Shown: piece by piece, positions 63,887 through 64,000 of the stretch
Position numbering within the stretch: position 1 is the first letter of the stretch
Layout of the letters: each line of letters opens with the position of its first letter
Source: Acidobacteriaceae bacterium KBS 89
Lineage (GTDB): Bacteria > Acidobacteriota > Terriglobia > Terriglobales > Acidobacteriaceae
DNA length: 64,000 nucleotides
NCBI GenBank assembly: GCA_000381605.1
Contig: KB906756.1
Span: 682,001 to 746,000, forward strand
Direction: 5' to 3'
Notes under the pieces: model-generated
Databases searched by the model: none
Told to the model about the DNA's origin: nothing
The model's input: the letters and a program-made list of their open reading frames with translations, nothing else
Program-made: the position numbers and the translations under genes

Positions 63887-63938
63887 AGTGGGCTTTAGCC
63901 CACTGAATCAGCGTCACGCAACAAAGGGGTTTAGCCCC
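63887..63938. repeat. Two tandem GGGCTTTAGCCC-type hairpins
   Basis: AGTGGGC-ttta-GCCCACT (63887-63904) and GGGG-ttta-GCCCC (63926-63938) are two short palindromes with the same TTTA loop, 21 bases apart, just before sdhB. A similar AGCCC and CTTTAGC pattern appears in the atpB-atpE spacer. They look like members of a small dispersed repeat family. Confidence 0.6.
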
Positions 63939-63967
63939 GGGTACTTCGAACATAGAGGGCAAAAATC

Positions 63968-64000
63968 ATGCCAAGCACCATCAAGGTCGAGATCAAGCGT
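63968..64000 (+). CDS. sdhB: Start of succinate dehydrogenase iron-sulfur subunit (cut by window end)
   Basis: Eleven codons are visible (MPSTIKVEIKR), with GAGGGC upstream. They match the beginning of an SdhB ferredoxin-type domain, and the position after sdhC and sdhA is where sdhB is expected. The rest lies outside the window, so the call depends on context. Confidence 0.7.
   Translation, partial: MPSTIKVEIKR

Overview
The window looks like chromosomal DNA of a free-living, motile, Gram-negative, aerobic member of the Acidobacteriota, most likely class Terriglobia (Edaphobacter/Granulicella/Terriglobus type). This rests on the GC-rich third codon positions, the protein character of nearly every gene (FecR/DUF6600 surface protein, DUF3011 repeats, OprB-like porin, fused LptF-LptG, cytochrome b558-type sdhC) and dispersed TGTCATCC-type palindromic repeats. 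The assignment is by recognition and was not computed. No rRNA, tRNA, CRISPR array, transposase or integrase was recognised.

Layout. 1-5200: end of rsmA, a FecR-domain surface protein, a secreted protein coupled to ruvC, then thiG preceded by a structured RNA leader with its own terminator. 5200-8330: a CsoR/RcnR-family metal sensor divergent from a porin across a recognisable CsoR-type operator, then a prepilin peptidase. 8350-22520: a long respiratory complex I operon, nuoA-C-D-x-E-F-G-H-J-K-L-M-N, with tight start/stop overlaps. It lacks nuoB and nuoI and carries an unassigned small gene (x). A diguanylate cyclase follows. 23900-25880 (minus): the membrane part of ATP synthase (two small AtpI/AtpZ-like genes, atpB, atpE) without F1 genes. 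25980-31140: lysS, heme O synthase and a DUF420 protein, a small membrane gene, ssb, and a fluoride riboswitch driving fluC/crcB.

31300-38170: IclR and TetR regulators, mannose-6-phosphate isomerase, a large beta-propeller/phosphoesterase, and a fatty-acid desaturase. 38340-43200: mostly exported proteins (DUF3011, two tandem NIPSNAP copies, a chagasin-like inhibitor, a type-B carboxylesterase) and a methyltransferase. 43250-46330: histidine kinase, MarC, OmpR-type regulator and a receiver-only protein. 46490-51740: an LptFG fusion, a non-coding stretch with a palindromic operator over a promoter, an FKBP isomerase and an ABC exporter.

51760-56700: a compact flagellar block (fliS, fliD, fliC on minus; flbD, motA, motB on plus) with sigma-28-like promoters facing away from each other. 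56670-60380: a YjbQ protein, a Cys-rich and Met/His-rich exported pair that suggests copper handling, and rdgB. 60510-64000: the succinate dehydrogenase cluster sdhC-(small membrane gene)-sdhA-(small membrane gene)-sdhB, cut by the window end.

Much of the window serves aerobic energy metabolism: complex I, complex II, the ATP synthase membrane sector and heme O supply. The most unusual points are the two missing complex I subunits with an unknown gene in the operon, the structured leader before thiG, the fused LptFG, the porin with an extra N-terminal region under a metal-sensor operator, and AT-richer patches inside lysS and the sdh cluster.
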